A DNA stretch of 64,000 bases from Hyphomicrobiales bacterium (lineage in GTDB: Bacteria; Pseudomonadota; Alphaproteobacteria; Rhizobiales; Rhizobiaceae): positions 36,561 to 100,560 of the forward strand of contig UCFC01000009.1 of NCBI GenBank assembly GCA_900471515.1. Direction: 5' to 3'. Made by a program: the position numbers and the translations under genes. This document shows, in pieces, positions 33,307-42,241 of this stretch (position 1 is the stretch's first letter; each line of letters starts with the position of its first letter). The notes beneath the pieces are model-generated. The model was not told where the DNA came from, searched no databases, and worked only from the letters and a program-made list of their open reading frames with translations.

Positions 33307-34293
33307 TCATTTGCGGGTCGACAGCAGCTGGTCGACGTTTTCGGCCGTCACCGGGGTCCACGGAACATTGTAGGTCTTATCCTTGCCGTCGTTCCACGGC
33401 ATATCCTTGTACGTGGTCCAGATATCGGATTCCGGCTTGTAGTCGCCTTTCCTGGCATTGTAGATCGCCAGATCCAGAGCGCCTTGCGCCTGGGCGCGGG
33501 CATCCTGCAGGATCGAGGTCATTTCGCCGGCCTTGACCGCACGCAGTGCGTCGGTGACGCCGTCGATACCGGCGATGGCGAAGCTCCTGACGTCGAGACC
33601 GGCGGCCTTGATCGCTTCAATGGCGCCAAGGGCCATTTCATCGTTCTGGCCGATAATGCCGTTGATCTGGTTCGGGTGGGCCGTCAGCCAGTTTTCCATC
33701 AGCGTCTGAGCCTCCGCGCGCGACCAGTTTGCCGTCTGGTCTTCGAGAACCTTCACATCCGGGCACTCGGCAAGCGCCTTCTTGTTGCCCTCCAGACGCT
33801 GGATCTGCGCCGACTGGCCGACCGGGCCTTCGATGATGACGACATTACCCTTGCAGCCGATCTTGTCCAGAACGCTCTTGGCTTCCAGATAGCCCGACAC
33901 CGTATCGTCGGAGCCGACATAGGAGGTCAGCTGATCGGAATTGACGCGGGTGTTGGAGCCGATGACCGGAATGCCGGCATCAACAGCCGACTGGACGGCG
34001 GCGGCTCCTGCATCGACATCGATCGGCGCGAAGATGATGGCGTTGTACTTCTGGGTGATCATCGTCTTGAACTGATCCTGCTGGACCAGCGCATCATAGC
34101 GGCCATCGAAAACCGTCAGTTCGACTTCGCCGCTCTTGACCGCCGGATGGTCCTGCAGGGCTGCCGTCCAGATCTGCATGAACTCTGCGTTCAGGCCGTA
34201 GGGAGCTGCGCCGATCTTGATCTTTTCCTGGGCTGCGGCAGACGTTGCCAGCAGCGCCGTTGCCGAAGCGAGCGCAATCAGTAGCTTTCTCAT
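33307..34293 (-). CDS. Sugar ABC transporter substrate-binding protein (RbsB type), system 1
   Basis: 328 residues, signal peptide MRKLLIALASATALLATSAAAQ, type-I periplasmic-binding fold: QDQFKTMITQKYNAIIFAPIDVDAG, GIPVIGSNTRVNSDQLTSYVGSDD, GNVVIIEGPVGQSAQIQR and GIIGQNDEMALGAIEA. The ATG at 34293 is seven bases after GGAGG. It is followed by a stem-loop and the SDR/dha genes, so the same operon imports and processes the sugar or polyol. Confidence 0.88.
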   Translation of the reverse strand: MRKLLIALASATALLATSAAAQEKIKIGAAPYGLNAEFMQIWTAALQDHPAVKSGEVELTVFDGRYDALVQQDQFKTMITQKYNAIIFAPIDVDAGAAAVQSAVDAGIPVIGSNTRVNSDQLTSYVGSDDTVSGYLEAKSVLDKIGCKGNVVIIEGPVGQSAQIQRLEGNKKALAECPDVKVLEDQTANWSRAEAQTLMENWLTAHPNQINGIIGQNDEMALGAIEAIKAAGLDVRSFAIAGIDGVTDALRAVKAGEMTSILQDARAQAQGALDLAIYNARKGDYKPESDIWTTYKDMPWNDGKDKTYNVPWTPVTAENVDQLLSTRK

Positions 34294-34386
34294 TATCATT
34301 TCCTCCACTTTGGGTTTAGGCTGCCGGCATGGCTTGCCTGTCTGACGGGGCGGCGGGCCGCCTGCCCCGAATTTCTGCTGTCGAAT

Positions 34387-35463
34387 TCAGGCTCCGAAAT
34401 TCCGTTTCTGGTCGAGCATGACGGCGCCGACGATCAGCGCGCCCTTCAGAACCTGCTGGTAGTAGGACTGGATACCCATCAGATCGAGGCCGTTGTTCAT
34501 GACGCCTATGATGAGCGCGCCGATCAGCGTTCCCGTCACCCGGCCGACGCCGCCGGAAAGGCTGGTGCCGCCGATGACGACCGCGGCAATCGCGTCCAGC
34601 TCGTAGGCGACACCGGCCTGCGGCAGGCCCGAGCCGGTACGGGCGCTGAGCAGGATGCCCGCAAGCCCTGCCAGGCCACCCGAGATGACATAGACGGTAA
34701 AGCGGATACGGTCGGTATTGATGCCCGAAGTCTTGGCCGCATGGGGATTGCCGCCGACGGCGTAGATATAGCGGCCGAACCGCGTGCGGTTGAGGATCCA
34801 CCAGGAAACCGCGAAGACGACCGCAAGCGCGATGACGGGCGCCGGAATGCCGAACACATCGCCGGTGCCGATCCAGCGGAAGGCGGGCGTGAGCGCGGGA
34901 ACGGGACGCCCACCGCCATAGATCAGGGTCATGCCGCGGGCCGCCGAAAGCATGCCGAGTGTCGCGACGAAGGCCGGTACCGAGAAGCGCGAGACGATCG
35001 CGCCCGAGATCGAACCGCAGATGATGCCGACCAGCACGCCGACCGCCAAACCGATCGCGACCGGATAGGGCGAGCCGATGACACCGGCCGTTGCCGAAGT
35101 CGTGGCAAAACTGGCGCTGACGATGCCGGCAAGCGCGACGACCGAACCGACCGACAGATCGATGCCGCGCGTCAGGATCACGAAGGTCATGCCGATCGCC
35201 AGCACGCCGTTGATGGAGGTCTGCAGCAGAACGTTGGAGATATTGCCGCCGGTCAGGAAGAATTCGTTCGAAAACGAGAGAATAACGACCAGGAGCAGGA
35301 AGGCGAGGAAGATGCCGTATTCCTGCACGATCAGACGCCGCTGTTCGCTCTTGAACCAGCCGCCCGCACTCTTGTTGTCACTCACTGACACTGCCTGCTC
35401 CTCTGCTGCCGGACGAACGCCCTGACCCTGGTCAGGTTGATAAGTGGACGAGTGATTGGGCAT
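34387..35463 (-). CDS. Sugar ABC transporter permease (RbsC type), system 1
   Basis: 358 residues with a hydrophilic N-terminal ~45 residues and about ten membrane segments. RbsC signatures: NGVLAIGMTFVILTRGIDLSVGSVVALAG, GMLSAARGMTLIYGGGRPVP, NRTRFGRYIYAVGGNPHAAKTSGI and YELDAIAAVVIGGTSLSGGVGRV. GGGAGGAG precedes the ATG at 35463, which lies 32 bases inside the ATPase gene. Confidence 0.88.
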   Translation of the reverse strand: MPNHSSTYQPDQGQGVRPAAEEQAVSVSDNKSAGGWFKSEQRRLIVQEYGIFLAFLLLVVILSFSNEFFLTGGNISNVLLQTSINGVLAIGMTFVILTRGIDLSVGSVVALAGIVSASFATTSATAGVIGSPYPVAIGLAVGVLVGIICGSISGAIVSRFSVPAFVATLGMLSAARGMTLIYGGGRPVPALTPAFRWIGTGDVFGIPAPVIALAVVFAVSWWILNRTRFGRYIYAVGGNPHAAKTSGINTDRIRFTVYVISGGLAGLAGILLSARTGSGLPQAGVAYELDAIAAVVIGGTSLSGGVGRVTGTLIGALIIGVMNNGLDLMGIQSYYQQVLKGALIVGAVMLDQKRNFGA

Positions 35464-36910
35464 TCGTCTCCTCCCGGCTGTATATTCCGGCGCTCTTGCC
35501 GCCTCGCATCACCATGATGCGGTCCGACATGCCGAGAACTTCGTCGATTTCCGATGAGATCATCACCACGGTGCCGCCGCCTTCGGCGAAGTCGCAGATG
35601 ATGCGGTAGATTTCGCGCTTGGCGCCGACATCGACGCCGCGTGTCGGCTCGTCCAGCAGCAGGACCTTAGGGTTGCGCAGGAACCATTTGCCAAGCACGA
35701 CCTTTTGCTGGTTGCCGCCGGACAGGCCCGATACCGGCATGGTGTCGCGTGCCGCCTTGATCTGAAACTGCTCGCGCATGCGCCGGCTGGCATCTGCCTC
35801 CTTCGCATGGTCCATGGCAAAGGCGGGGCTCAGCTCCGGCAGGCTCGCCATGCAGATATTGGCGCGGACGGAATCGGACAGGTTGAGCCCTGTCTGCTTG
35901 CGATCCTCCGTCACCAGCGCCAGCCCGTGCGCCATGGCGTCGGATGGCTCGGAGATGGAGACCGGCGCCCCATCGACCGCGATGCGCCCCGCGGACGGCT
36001 TGTCGAGGCCGAAGAGGCAGTTGAAGATTTCCGTGCGGCCGGAGCCCATGAGCCCATAGATGCCGAAGATCTCGCCCTTGCGGGCGGCAAAGGAAATATC
36101 CTCGATCTTGTTCGGGTAGGAGAGCGCGCTGACCTCCAGACCGATATCCGCAGTCGGCATGTTGGTCTTGACGTATTCCTCGGCAAGTTCCCGCCCGACG
36201 ATCATGCGGATCAGGCTTGGCCGGTCGATCTCCGACAAGGCGCCTGCGCCGACAAAGGAACCGTCACGGAGGACAGTGTAGGAATCGGCTATCTGGAAGA
36301 TTTCCGAGAGGCGGTGGGAAACGTAGACGATGCCGCGCCCCTGCGCCTGCAGACGGCGGATCGCTGCAAACAGCTGCTGGGTTTCACGCTCGCCGATGGC
36401 CGACGTCGGCTCGTCCATGAAGATGACTTCGGCATCGTGGCTCAGCGCCTTGGCGATTTCCACCAGCTGCATCTGCGCGACCGACAGCTTCATCATGTAC
36501 TGGTTCGCGCGGATATCGAATTCCAGTTCGTCCAGCAGCTTCTGCGCTGCCCGGTTCATGCTGCGAAAATCGATGCCGCCGAAACGGGCGGACGGCTCGC
36601 GACCGAGATAGATGTTTTCGGCGACCGTCATGTGCGGGACCGGGCTCAGCTCCTGCTCGATAATGGCGATACCGGATGCGAGCGCATCGGCCGGACTGGA
36701 GAAATCTACCTCGCGACCGCGCCGGCGGATCGAGCCGGCATCGCGCTTGTGGATACCCATCAGGATCTTCAGGAAGGTCGACTTGCCGGCACCATTGCCA
36801 CCGCAGAGCGCGTGGACCGAGCCGGCGCGAAGTTGGAAGCGGCCGTCGCGCAGGGCTGCGACGCCGCCAAAGGACTTCTTGAGCCCCTCCACTTCCAGCA
36901 GAAATTCCAC
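35432..36910 (-). CDS. Sugar ABC transporter ATP-binding protein (RbsA type), system 1
   Basis: 492 residues, two fused ATPase domains. Domain 1: Walker A GGNGAGKS, signature LSVAQMQLVEIAKAL, Walker B VIFMDEPTSAIG. Domain 2: degenerate Walker A GLMGSGRTE (normal in RbsA), signature LSGGNQQK, Walker B VLLLDEPTRGVDVGAK. The start is taken as GTG 36910, with GGAGG five to nine bases upstream; ATG at 36946 in the same frame would add 12 residues but has no ribosome site. Confidence 0.88.
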   Translation of the reverse strand: MEFLLEVEGLKKSFGGVAALRDGRFQLRAGSVHALCGGNGAGKSTFLKILMGIHKRDAGSIRRRGREVDFSSPADALASGIAIIEQELSPVPHMTVAENIYLGREPSARFGGIDFRSMNRAAQKLLDELEFDIRANQYMMKLSVAQMQLVEIAKALSHDAEVIFMDEPTSAIGERETQQLFAAIRRLQAQGRGIVYVSHRLSEIFQIADSYTVLRDGSFVGAGALSEIDRPSLIRMIVGRELAEEYVKTNMPTADIGLEVSALSYPNKIEDISFAARKGEIFGIYGLMGSGRTEIFNCLFGLDKPSAGRIAVDGAPVSISEPSDAMAHGLALVTEDRKQTGLNLSDSVRANICMASLPELSPAFAMDHAKEADASRRMREQFQIKAARDTMPVSGLSGGNQQKVVLGKWFLRNPKVLLLDEPTRGVDVGAKREIYRIICDFAEGGGTVVMISSEIDEVLGMSDRIMVMRGGKSAGIYSREETNAQSLVHLST

Positions 36911-37278
36911 GTCAGTTTCCTCCACGCATACATCCGGCGAACCCATTCCGGTGCGCCGCTCGGCACAGGGAGCCTCCGCCCAATGCCGATGCTGACAATA
37001 TTCAATTGCAGCTCGACAAATGTCAAGCGTCGCATAATCATATAAATGTCAGAGCGCCAAAGAACCGGAGTAGCACTGAAAAGTGATGCAAATTCAATTC
37101 GTTGAACAGAGAAGCAGCAAGCAGGAGGAACCGCCGGTGAAAATCGCGGCCGGGTCGGCGGTGCCGGCAAGGACCGCCGGATGTCGCCGCCTCGCATGCT
37201 GCCGGACGGTCCGTCGCCATCGCGACGAACCCGAGCGCGCCGGATTTTATGGCAAGCGCAGAAAAAGGCTGAGCCTGG
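36911..37278. other. Intergenic region between the two ribose-type ABC operons
   Basis: 368 bases without a convincing gene. A 98-codon minus-strand frame (37038-37334) runs into the next gene, is Arg/Cys/His-rich and has no homology, so I leave it out. The left end holds the promoter described at 36997-37026. The right 200 bases show nothing recognisable; they may be the leader or the 3' end of the upstream operon. Confidence 0.6.
36997..37026 (-). promoter_or_regulatory. Sigma-70-type promoter for the rbsA-C-B-SDR-dha operon
   Basis: On the minus strand a perfect -35 TTGACA (37026-37021) is followed after 18 bases by AATATT (37002-36997; 4 of 6 matches to TATAAT). Overlapping the -35, GACATTTGTC forms an imperfect inverted repeat (GACA/TGTC) that could be a regulator site, for instance for the SorC-DhaK fusion. 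Confidence 0.5.
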
Positions 37279-38262
37279 TCAGGAGACCTTCTGCCGCCCA
37301 TAGAGCAGCAGCATGCCGATAATGACCGCACCATAGATGAGCTGGCGGCCGGCCTCCTCGATCTGCATGACCGAGAGAATTGACTGCAGCAGGGTGATCA
37401 GGATGACGCCGGCGACAGTCCCGAGGTAGGAACCCTTGCCGCCGAGCACATGCGTACCGCCGAGCACGACGGCAGCAATCGAGGGCAGGAGATAGGCGTC
37501 GCCCATGGACTGCGATGCTTTCGAGGCATAGCCGGCGAGAAGAACGCCGCCGAGCGCACTGAGGCCGCCGGAGATGACGAAGGCGAACAGGGTGATCCGG
37601 CGCGTGTTGATGCCGGACATATAGGCCGCACGTTCACGGTTGCCGATCGCGTAGAGCGCCCGGCCGAATGTGGTGCGCGTCAAAAGAAAGACGGCAAGCA
37701 GGCCGACAACGAGCCACACCAGAACGCCGTTCGGAAGCCCCGGAATGGCATAGCCGGTGGCCAGAAATCGCATGGCGGCAGACGCCGAATCCTGCGGCGA
37801 GAAGCCCCCGGTATAGACGACCATCAGGCCTTGGGCGACCGCATTGGTGGCAAGGGTGATGATCATCGAGGGAATGCGCAGATAAGCGACGGCAATGCCG
37901 TTGACGACACCGATCGCAGCCCCGCAGAGGATGCCGAAGGGAATTGCAAGGATTGCGCCCGTCGTCCCGTAGGCGGTGGCGGCACAGGCCATCATCGCTC
38001 CCGTCGTCACGACCCAGGGCACCGACAGATCGATCTGCCCAAGCAGAATGACGGCCATCATGCCGGTGGCGATAACGCCGAGGAAGGAAGCCACCTTCAA
38101 TTGCTGCAGCAGATAGTCGGGGGACAGAAAGTTGGGCGAATAGAGCGAGCCGCCGAGAAGCAGCAGGATGATGCATCCGAAGGCGATCGCCACCGCCGGA
38201 TCGACGCCGCGCAACCGGGCGGGCACGGGAATTTGCCGCATGCTGGAAGCATCCTCGCTCAT
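37279..38262 (-). CDS. Sugar ABC transporter permease (RbsC type), system 2, subunit b
   Basis: 327 residues starting MSEDASSMRQIPVPARL, about ten membrane segments. Signatures: GMMAVILLGQIDLSVPWVVTTGAMMA, PSMIITLATNAVAQGLMVVYTGG, RTTFGRALYAIGNRERAAYMSGINTRR, LPSIAAVVLGGTHVLGGKG. The ATG overlaps the previous permease stop by four bases. Two unlike permeases in one operon suggest a heterodimeric channel. Confidence 0.88.
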   Translation of the reverse strand: MSEDASSMRQIPVPARLRGVDPAVAIAFGCIILLLLGGSLYSPNFLSPDYLLQQLKVASFLGVIATGMMAVILLGQIDLSVPWVVTTGAMMACAATAYGTTGAILAIPFGILCGAAIGVVNGIAVAYLRIPSMIITLATNAVAQGLMVVYTGGFSPQDSASAAMRFLATGYAIPGLPNGVLVWLVVGLLAVFLLTRTTFGRALYAIGNRERAAYMSGINTRRITLFAFVISGGLSALGGVLLAGYASKASQSMGDAYLLPSIAAVVLGGTHVLGGKGSYLGTVAGVILITLLQSILSVMQIEEAGRQLIYGAVIIGMLLLYGRQKVS

Positions 38263-39254
38263 TGGAACCACTCCAGACGGTTGCGAACGCGTGACAGGCC
38301 GAGAGAGCCGATGCTGACCGCCAGCATCAGGACCACACCCTGGAAGAGCGGCTGCCAGAGCGGGTCGAGATCGAAGACGAACAGCAGATCGCCGATCGTG
38401 CGGAAGGCAAGCGCACCGAAAACGGCGCCGACGGCACTTCCCCTGCCGCCCGCAAGCGACACCCCGCCGAGCACGACTGCGGCGATCGAATAAAGCGTAT
38501 AGGCGTTGCCGCTCGCAAACGCCGCCTCGCCCGTATAGGAGAAGAAGGTCAGATAAAGCCCGCCGATCGCAGAGAGCAGTCCCGCCAGCGCGTAGGCAGC
38601 AAGCTTGGCCCGTTTCACCGGCATGGCCGACATGTAGGCTGCGTTTTCGGCCGATCCGACCGCATAGGCGGCGCGACCGAAAACGGAACGGCTGAACGGC
38701 ACCCATATCACCAGCACGACAAGGGCGAGCACGGCAAGGCTTGCCGGCAGGATGCCGAAAAGCTTCGACGTGAAGGCATCGGCGAGGTCCTCATTAACCG
38801 AGCCGCCGGGTGTCGGCCGCAGCAGCAGCGCCAGGCCGTAAAAGACCGCACTGGTCGCGATTGTCGTGACGATCGGCTGCAGCCGGCCGAAAATGATGAC
38901 GAGCCCGTTGAGCAGGCCGCAGGCAAGGCCCGTCAAAAGCACGGCCGCGACGCCGAGCCCGGTCTGCAGCGGCGTTCCGACGACGAGCCAGGAGGCAAGG
39001 CAGTTGCACAGGATCAGGATCATGCCGACCGAAAGGTCGATGCCAGCCGTGATGACGACAAAACATTGGGCCATTGCCACAAAGGCCAGCAGCGTGGCCT
39101 TGTTGGCAGCCGTCTGCACCACATTGGGCGTGAAGCCGGCCGGATGGTTCGAGACGTAGATGATGAACATCAGGACGAAGAGAAGCGCCGCAAGAAGCGT
39201 GCCCTTCTGCTGCACATACCAGTAGCGCCATTCGCCGGTCGCCTGCTCGCTCAT
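38259..39254 (-). CDS. Sugar ABC transporter permease (RbsC type), system 2, subunit a
   Basis: 331 residues with the RbsC blocks AMAQCFVVITAGIDLSVGMILILCN, QPIVTTIATSAVFYGLALLLRP, RSVFGRAAYAVGSAENAAYMSAMPVKR and LYSIAAVVLGGVSLAGGRG. Overlaps the upstream ATPase gene by four bases and the next permease by four bases. Confidence 0.88.
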   Translation of the reverse strand: MSEQATGEWRYWYVQQKGTLLAALLFVLMFIIYVSNHPAGFTPNVVQTAANKATLLAFVAMAQCFVVITAGIDLSVGMILILCNCLASWLVVGTPLQTGLGVAAVLLTGLACGLLNGLVIIFGRLQPIVTTIATSAVFYGLALLLRPTPGGSVNEDLADAFTSKLFGILPASLAVLALVVLVIWVPFSRSVFGRAAYAVGSAENAAYMSAMPVKRAKLAAYALAGLLSAIGGLYLTFFSYTGEAAFASGNAYTLYSIAAVVLGGVSLAGGRGSAVGAVFGALAFRTIGDLLFVFDLDPLWQPLFQGVVLMLAVSIGSLGLSRVRNRLEWFQ

Positions 39255-40789
39255 TGAACCATCCTTTGCTGCGCATCACCGGCAGCGATGTTGAGGGCGG
39301 CGCTCACCAGCTCGCGCTCGTTGATCTCGTCTCCCTCGAGAATGCGGATGATACTGCCGTCATACATGACGAGCACACGGTCGCAGCAGCCGACCAGCTC
39401 GTCATAATCGGTCGAATAGAAGATGATGGCCGCACCCGCGTCGGCAAGCTTGCGCAGCAGGGCGTAGATCTCCTGTTTGGTGCCGACATCGATGCCGCGG
39501 GTCGGATCGTTGAGCAGGATGATGCGCGGGCGGTTCATCAGCCATTTGGCGATCACCACCTTCTGCTGGTTGCCACCCGAAAGCGAGGCGACAGGCATAT
39601 CGATCGTCGCCGCCTTGATTCCCAGGAGCTTCACAAGTTCGTCGATCTCGCGCAGTTCCGCGGCGCGGTCGATCACGCCGTTGCGCGAAACGCGGTCGAG
39701 TGCGGCAATCGACAGGTTTTCGCGCACGGTCATCGGCAGCATCAAGCCTTCGGTCTTCCGATCCTCCGGAATCAGCGCCATGGACACGCGGCCGGATTTT
39801 GCCTCGCCGGGACTCTTCAGCGCCACCGGCCTGGCATCGATCGCCACCTCGCCCTTGAGGTCGCGCAGCACGCCGAAAAGCGCAAGGAGCAATTCGCGCT
39901 GCCCCTGCCCGTCCAATCCGCCAAAACCGACGATCTCGCCGGGCCGAACATCGAAATTGATGCCGGAAAGCCGACCGCCCCAGGCGAGATCGCGGCAGGA
40001 GAGTACCGGCGGATCTGCCACCGACTGCATCGGCTTGGGCGGGAAAACGTTGGTATATTCGCGACCGATCATCAATTCCACCACCTGCTGGTCGCTCTTG
40101 CTGCCAGCCGGGTAGGATTCGATGCTGCGGCCGTTGCGGAAGACCGTGCAGTCATCGGCGAGTTCCGCAATCTCATGCATGCGGTGGGAGATATAGATCA
40201 GCGCCATGCCTTCGGCACGAAGCTGCTTCACCACGCCAAAGACCCTCTCGACATCCGATTGCGTCAGCGCCGAGGTTGCCTCGTCGAGGATCATCAGCCG
40301 CGGCTTGCGGGCAAGCGCCTTGGCGATTTCCACCATCTGGCGGCGCGAAAGCGGCAGGTCCTTCACGAGCGAGGACGGGTGGATATCGGCAGCCCCTGCG
40401 CGGGCAAGCGCCGCTTCGGCGATCTGGCGCTGCCGCCTGCGGTCGATCATGCCGAAACGCAGCGGCGGATTGCTGATAACGATGTTATCGGCCACCGACA
40501 GATCGGGAATAAGCGACAGTTCCTGGAAAACACAGACGATACCGGCGGCATTGGCGGCAGCCGGCGTCAAGAACGACACCTCGTTCCCGTCGAGCAGCAT
40601 GCGCCCCTCATCGGGCGCGACAACACCTGCCATGATCTTGATGAGGGTCGATTTTCCGGCGCCGTTTTCACCGAGCACGGCATGGATCGCCCCCGGTCGC
40701 ACGGCAATATTGGCATCCTTCAGCGCAACCGCGCCGCCATAACGTTTCGATATGCCTTCCAGGCGCAGAAGCGGTTCGGAAAGGATCAT
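39251..40789 (-). CDS. Sugar ABC transporter ATP-binding protein (RbsA type), system 2
   Basis: 512 residues. Domain 1: Walker A GENGAGKS, signature LSRRQMVEIAKAL, Walker B LMILDEATSALT. Domain 2: GGLDGQGQRELL in place of Walker A, signature LSGGNQQK, and Walker B IILLNDPTRGID, where the usual LLDEP is LLNDP (Asn for the Mg-binding Asp and Asp for the catalytic Glu). Start at ATG 40789, eight bases after GGAGG; an ATG at 40804 is less well placed. Confidence 0.88.
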   Translation of the reverse strand: MILSEPLLRLEGISKRYGGAVALKDANIAVRPGAIHAVLGENGAGKSTLIKIMAGVVAPDEGRMLLDGNEVSFLTPAAANAAGIVCVFQELSLIPDLSVADNIVISNPPLRFGMIDRRRQRQIAEAALARAGAADIHPSSLVKDLPLSRRQMVEIAKALARKPRLMILDEATSALTQSDVERVFGVVKQLRAEGMALIYISHRMHEIAELADDCTVFRNGRSIESYPAGSKSDQQVVELMIGREYTNVFPPKPMQSVADPPVLSCRDLAWGGRLSGINFDVRPGEIVGFGGLDGQGQRELLLALFGVLRDLKGEVAIDARPVALKSPGEAKSGRVSMALIPEDRKTEGLMLPMTVRENLSIAALDRVSRNGVIDRAAELREIDELVKLLGIKAATIDMPVASLSGGNQQKVVIAKWLMNRPRIILLNDPTRGIDVGTKQEIYALLRKLADAGAAIIFYSTDYDELVGCCDRVLVMYDGSIIRILEGDEINERELVSAALNIAAGDAQQRMVQ

Positions 40790-40823
40790 GCATCCAGCCT
40801 CCATTCGGTCGCGTCGAGATCGA

Positions 40824-40849
40824 GACCACGGGCGCGAACGCCCGCGGTC
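40824..40849. repeat. Intercistronic stem-loop between binding-protein gene and ATPase gene, system 2
   Basis: GACCACGGGCG (40824-40834) pairs with CGCCCGCGGTC (40839-40849) with one A-C mismatch around CGAA, which is a UUCG loop on the minus-strand RNA. It lies just after the binding-protein stop. Confidence 0.55.
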
Positions 40850-40867
40850 ATCTCCGGATGGCGGCGC

Positions 40868-42007
40868 TTACTGGTTTTCCTTGGTCTGCCCCATGATTTC
40901 CTGCGCGGTGAAATTGATGCCGCAGGTCGGGAAGGAATTGCCGACGAAGAAGTTGTCGGATTCCTTCGGATAATAATCCTGGCCTTCCTTGAAATCAGGA
41001 TCGGAGACGAGTGCCGTCGGCAGCTTGACAGCCTGCGGAACGACCTGGCCTTCAAGTGCTGCGATTGCGGTCTTGATGGCGACGGCAACCTGTGCCGGGC
41101 CAGTACCGGCCGACGAACATTTCAGGCCATCGGCCGCATGGGCGGCGCAGAATTTACGGAAGCCGTTCTCCGTCTCGCCGCCAAAGGGCACGAAGGGATG
41201 TTTCGCGTCGATCATCGCCTGCACGACGCCGGTATCCCCGCCCTGCGCGGTGATGCCATCGAACGGGCCGTTGGTGGCGATCGCATCGGCGGTCGCCTTC
41301 TGCGCGACGCTATCGTCCCATTTGCCGACGACTTCGGTAACGGTGAATTTCTTGCCGGAAGCGTCCAGCGTTTCGTGAATGCCGTTATGGCGGTCCGTAT
41401 CGACGGAGGTGCCCGCGACACCGCGCACTTCCAGGATCTTGCCGCCTTGCGGCAGGTGTTTCACCAGCCATTCGGCCCAGATGACGCCAAGGCCTTTCTG
41501 GTCGACATTGACGTTGATCGCATCCTTGGTGTCGAGGATGTTGTCGAAGGCGACGAGAACGACGCCGGCCTCCTTGGCGCGCTTGATGACCGGGCCGAAG
41601 GCTGTCGGATTCTGGGCGTTGACGACAACGGCGTCATAGCCGGCATCGATGAAGTTGTTGATCGCCGAAATCTGCGCCGGAACATCCTCGCCGGTCGAGA
41701 CGACCTTGAATTCCTTCAGCTTGGCGGCGACGTCGGGCTGGGCGGCATAGGCCTTTGCGGTCTGCACCATCTGGATGCGCCAGGTATTGGCGATGTAACC
41801 GTTGGCAAGCGCGATGCGGTAAGGACCATCCTTCTTCGGATATTGCAGGAACTGGGTTTCTGCCGACCACGGAACCATGCAGTTCGGGTCGGCGGCGGGA
41901 CCGGACACGACCTTCGGCTCCGCCATGGCCGTGCTGCAGAGCAGAGCAAACGCCGACGCGGAAAACACGGCGACACGGGCCATCTTCGCTTTCTTCACTT
42001 TGAGCAT
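40868..42007 (-). CDS. Sugar ABC transporter substrate-binding protein (RbsB type), system 2
   Basis: 379 residues; signal peptide MLKVKKAKMARVAVFSASAFALLCSTAMA. Type-I binding-protein blocks: YRIALANGYIANTWRIQMVQTAKAYA, AQISAINNFIDAGYDAVVVNAQNPTAF, GVVLVAFDNILDTKDAINVNVDQKGLG, and GGDTGVVQAMIDAKHPFVPFGGE. The ligand is unknown; the Trp/Asn pattern fits pentose- or polyol-type binders. GAGGAGG precedes the ATG at 42007. First gene of a B-A-C-C operon divergent from lacI. Confidence 0.88.
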   Translation of the reverse strand: MLKVKKAKMARVAVFSASAFALLCSTAMAEPKVVSGPAADPNCMVPWSAETQFLQYPKKDGPYRIALANGYIANTWRIQMVQTAKAYAAQPDVAAKLKEFKVVSTGEDVPAQISAINNFIDAGYDAVVVNAQNPTAFGPVIKRAKEAGVVLVAFDNILDTKDAINVNVDQKGLGVIWAEWLVKHLPQGGKILEVRGVAGTSVDTDRHNGIHETLDASGKKFTVTEVVGKWDDSVAQKATADAIATNGPFDGITAQGGDTGVVQAMIDAKHPFVPFGGETENGFRKFCAAHAADGLKCSSAGTGPAQVAVAIKTAIAALEGQVVPQAVKLPTALVSDPDFKEGQDYYPKESDNFFVGNSFPTCGINFTAQEIMGQTKENQ

Positions 42008-42114
42008 TGAATGCCTCCTCCTCAGGCGGACAAGGCCGCCCCTCCTGAAATCTTGTTGGCATGCTGATGCCGGAAGGCTCCATCCCATCCTTTTCCGGTA
42101 CAATTTGAGCGTAA

Positions 42115-42163
42115 CATAGTTGACAGCGCTGTCAAATCGGATTTGCTAGCGCTGTCAACTATG
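42115..42163. promoter_or_regulatory. Paired LacI-type operators in a 16-base inverted repeat
   Basis: CATAGTTGACAGCGCT (42115-42130) is exactly inverted at 42148-42163. Inside it are a perfect 16-base palindrome TTGACAGCGCTGTCAA (42120-42135) and a near copy, TTGCTAGCGCTGTCAA (42143-42158), 23 bases apart. Both lie between the divergent transport operon and the lacI gene, as expected for control of both by the LacI product. Confidence 0.7.
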
Positions 42164-42241
42164 GTGGTCGAGAAGAAATATTTCGCAATTGCGAGATAAA
42201 TCACGGATATGGATGAATTTGCTGTATAAAGCGAGAAGACA

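Noticed and set aside
37038..37334. 98-codon minus-strand frame in the rbs intergenic region
   Set aside because: Overlaps the following permease gene in another frame, has no convincing ribosome site and no homology I recognise.
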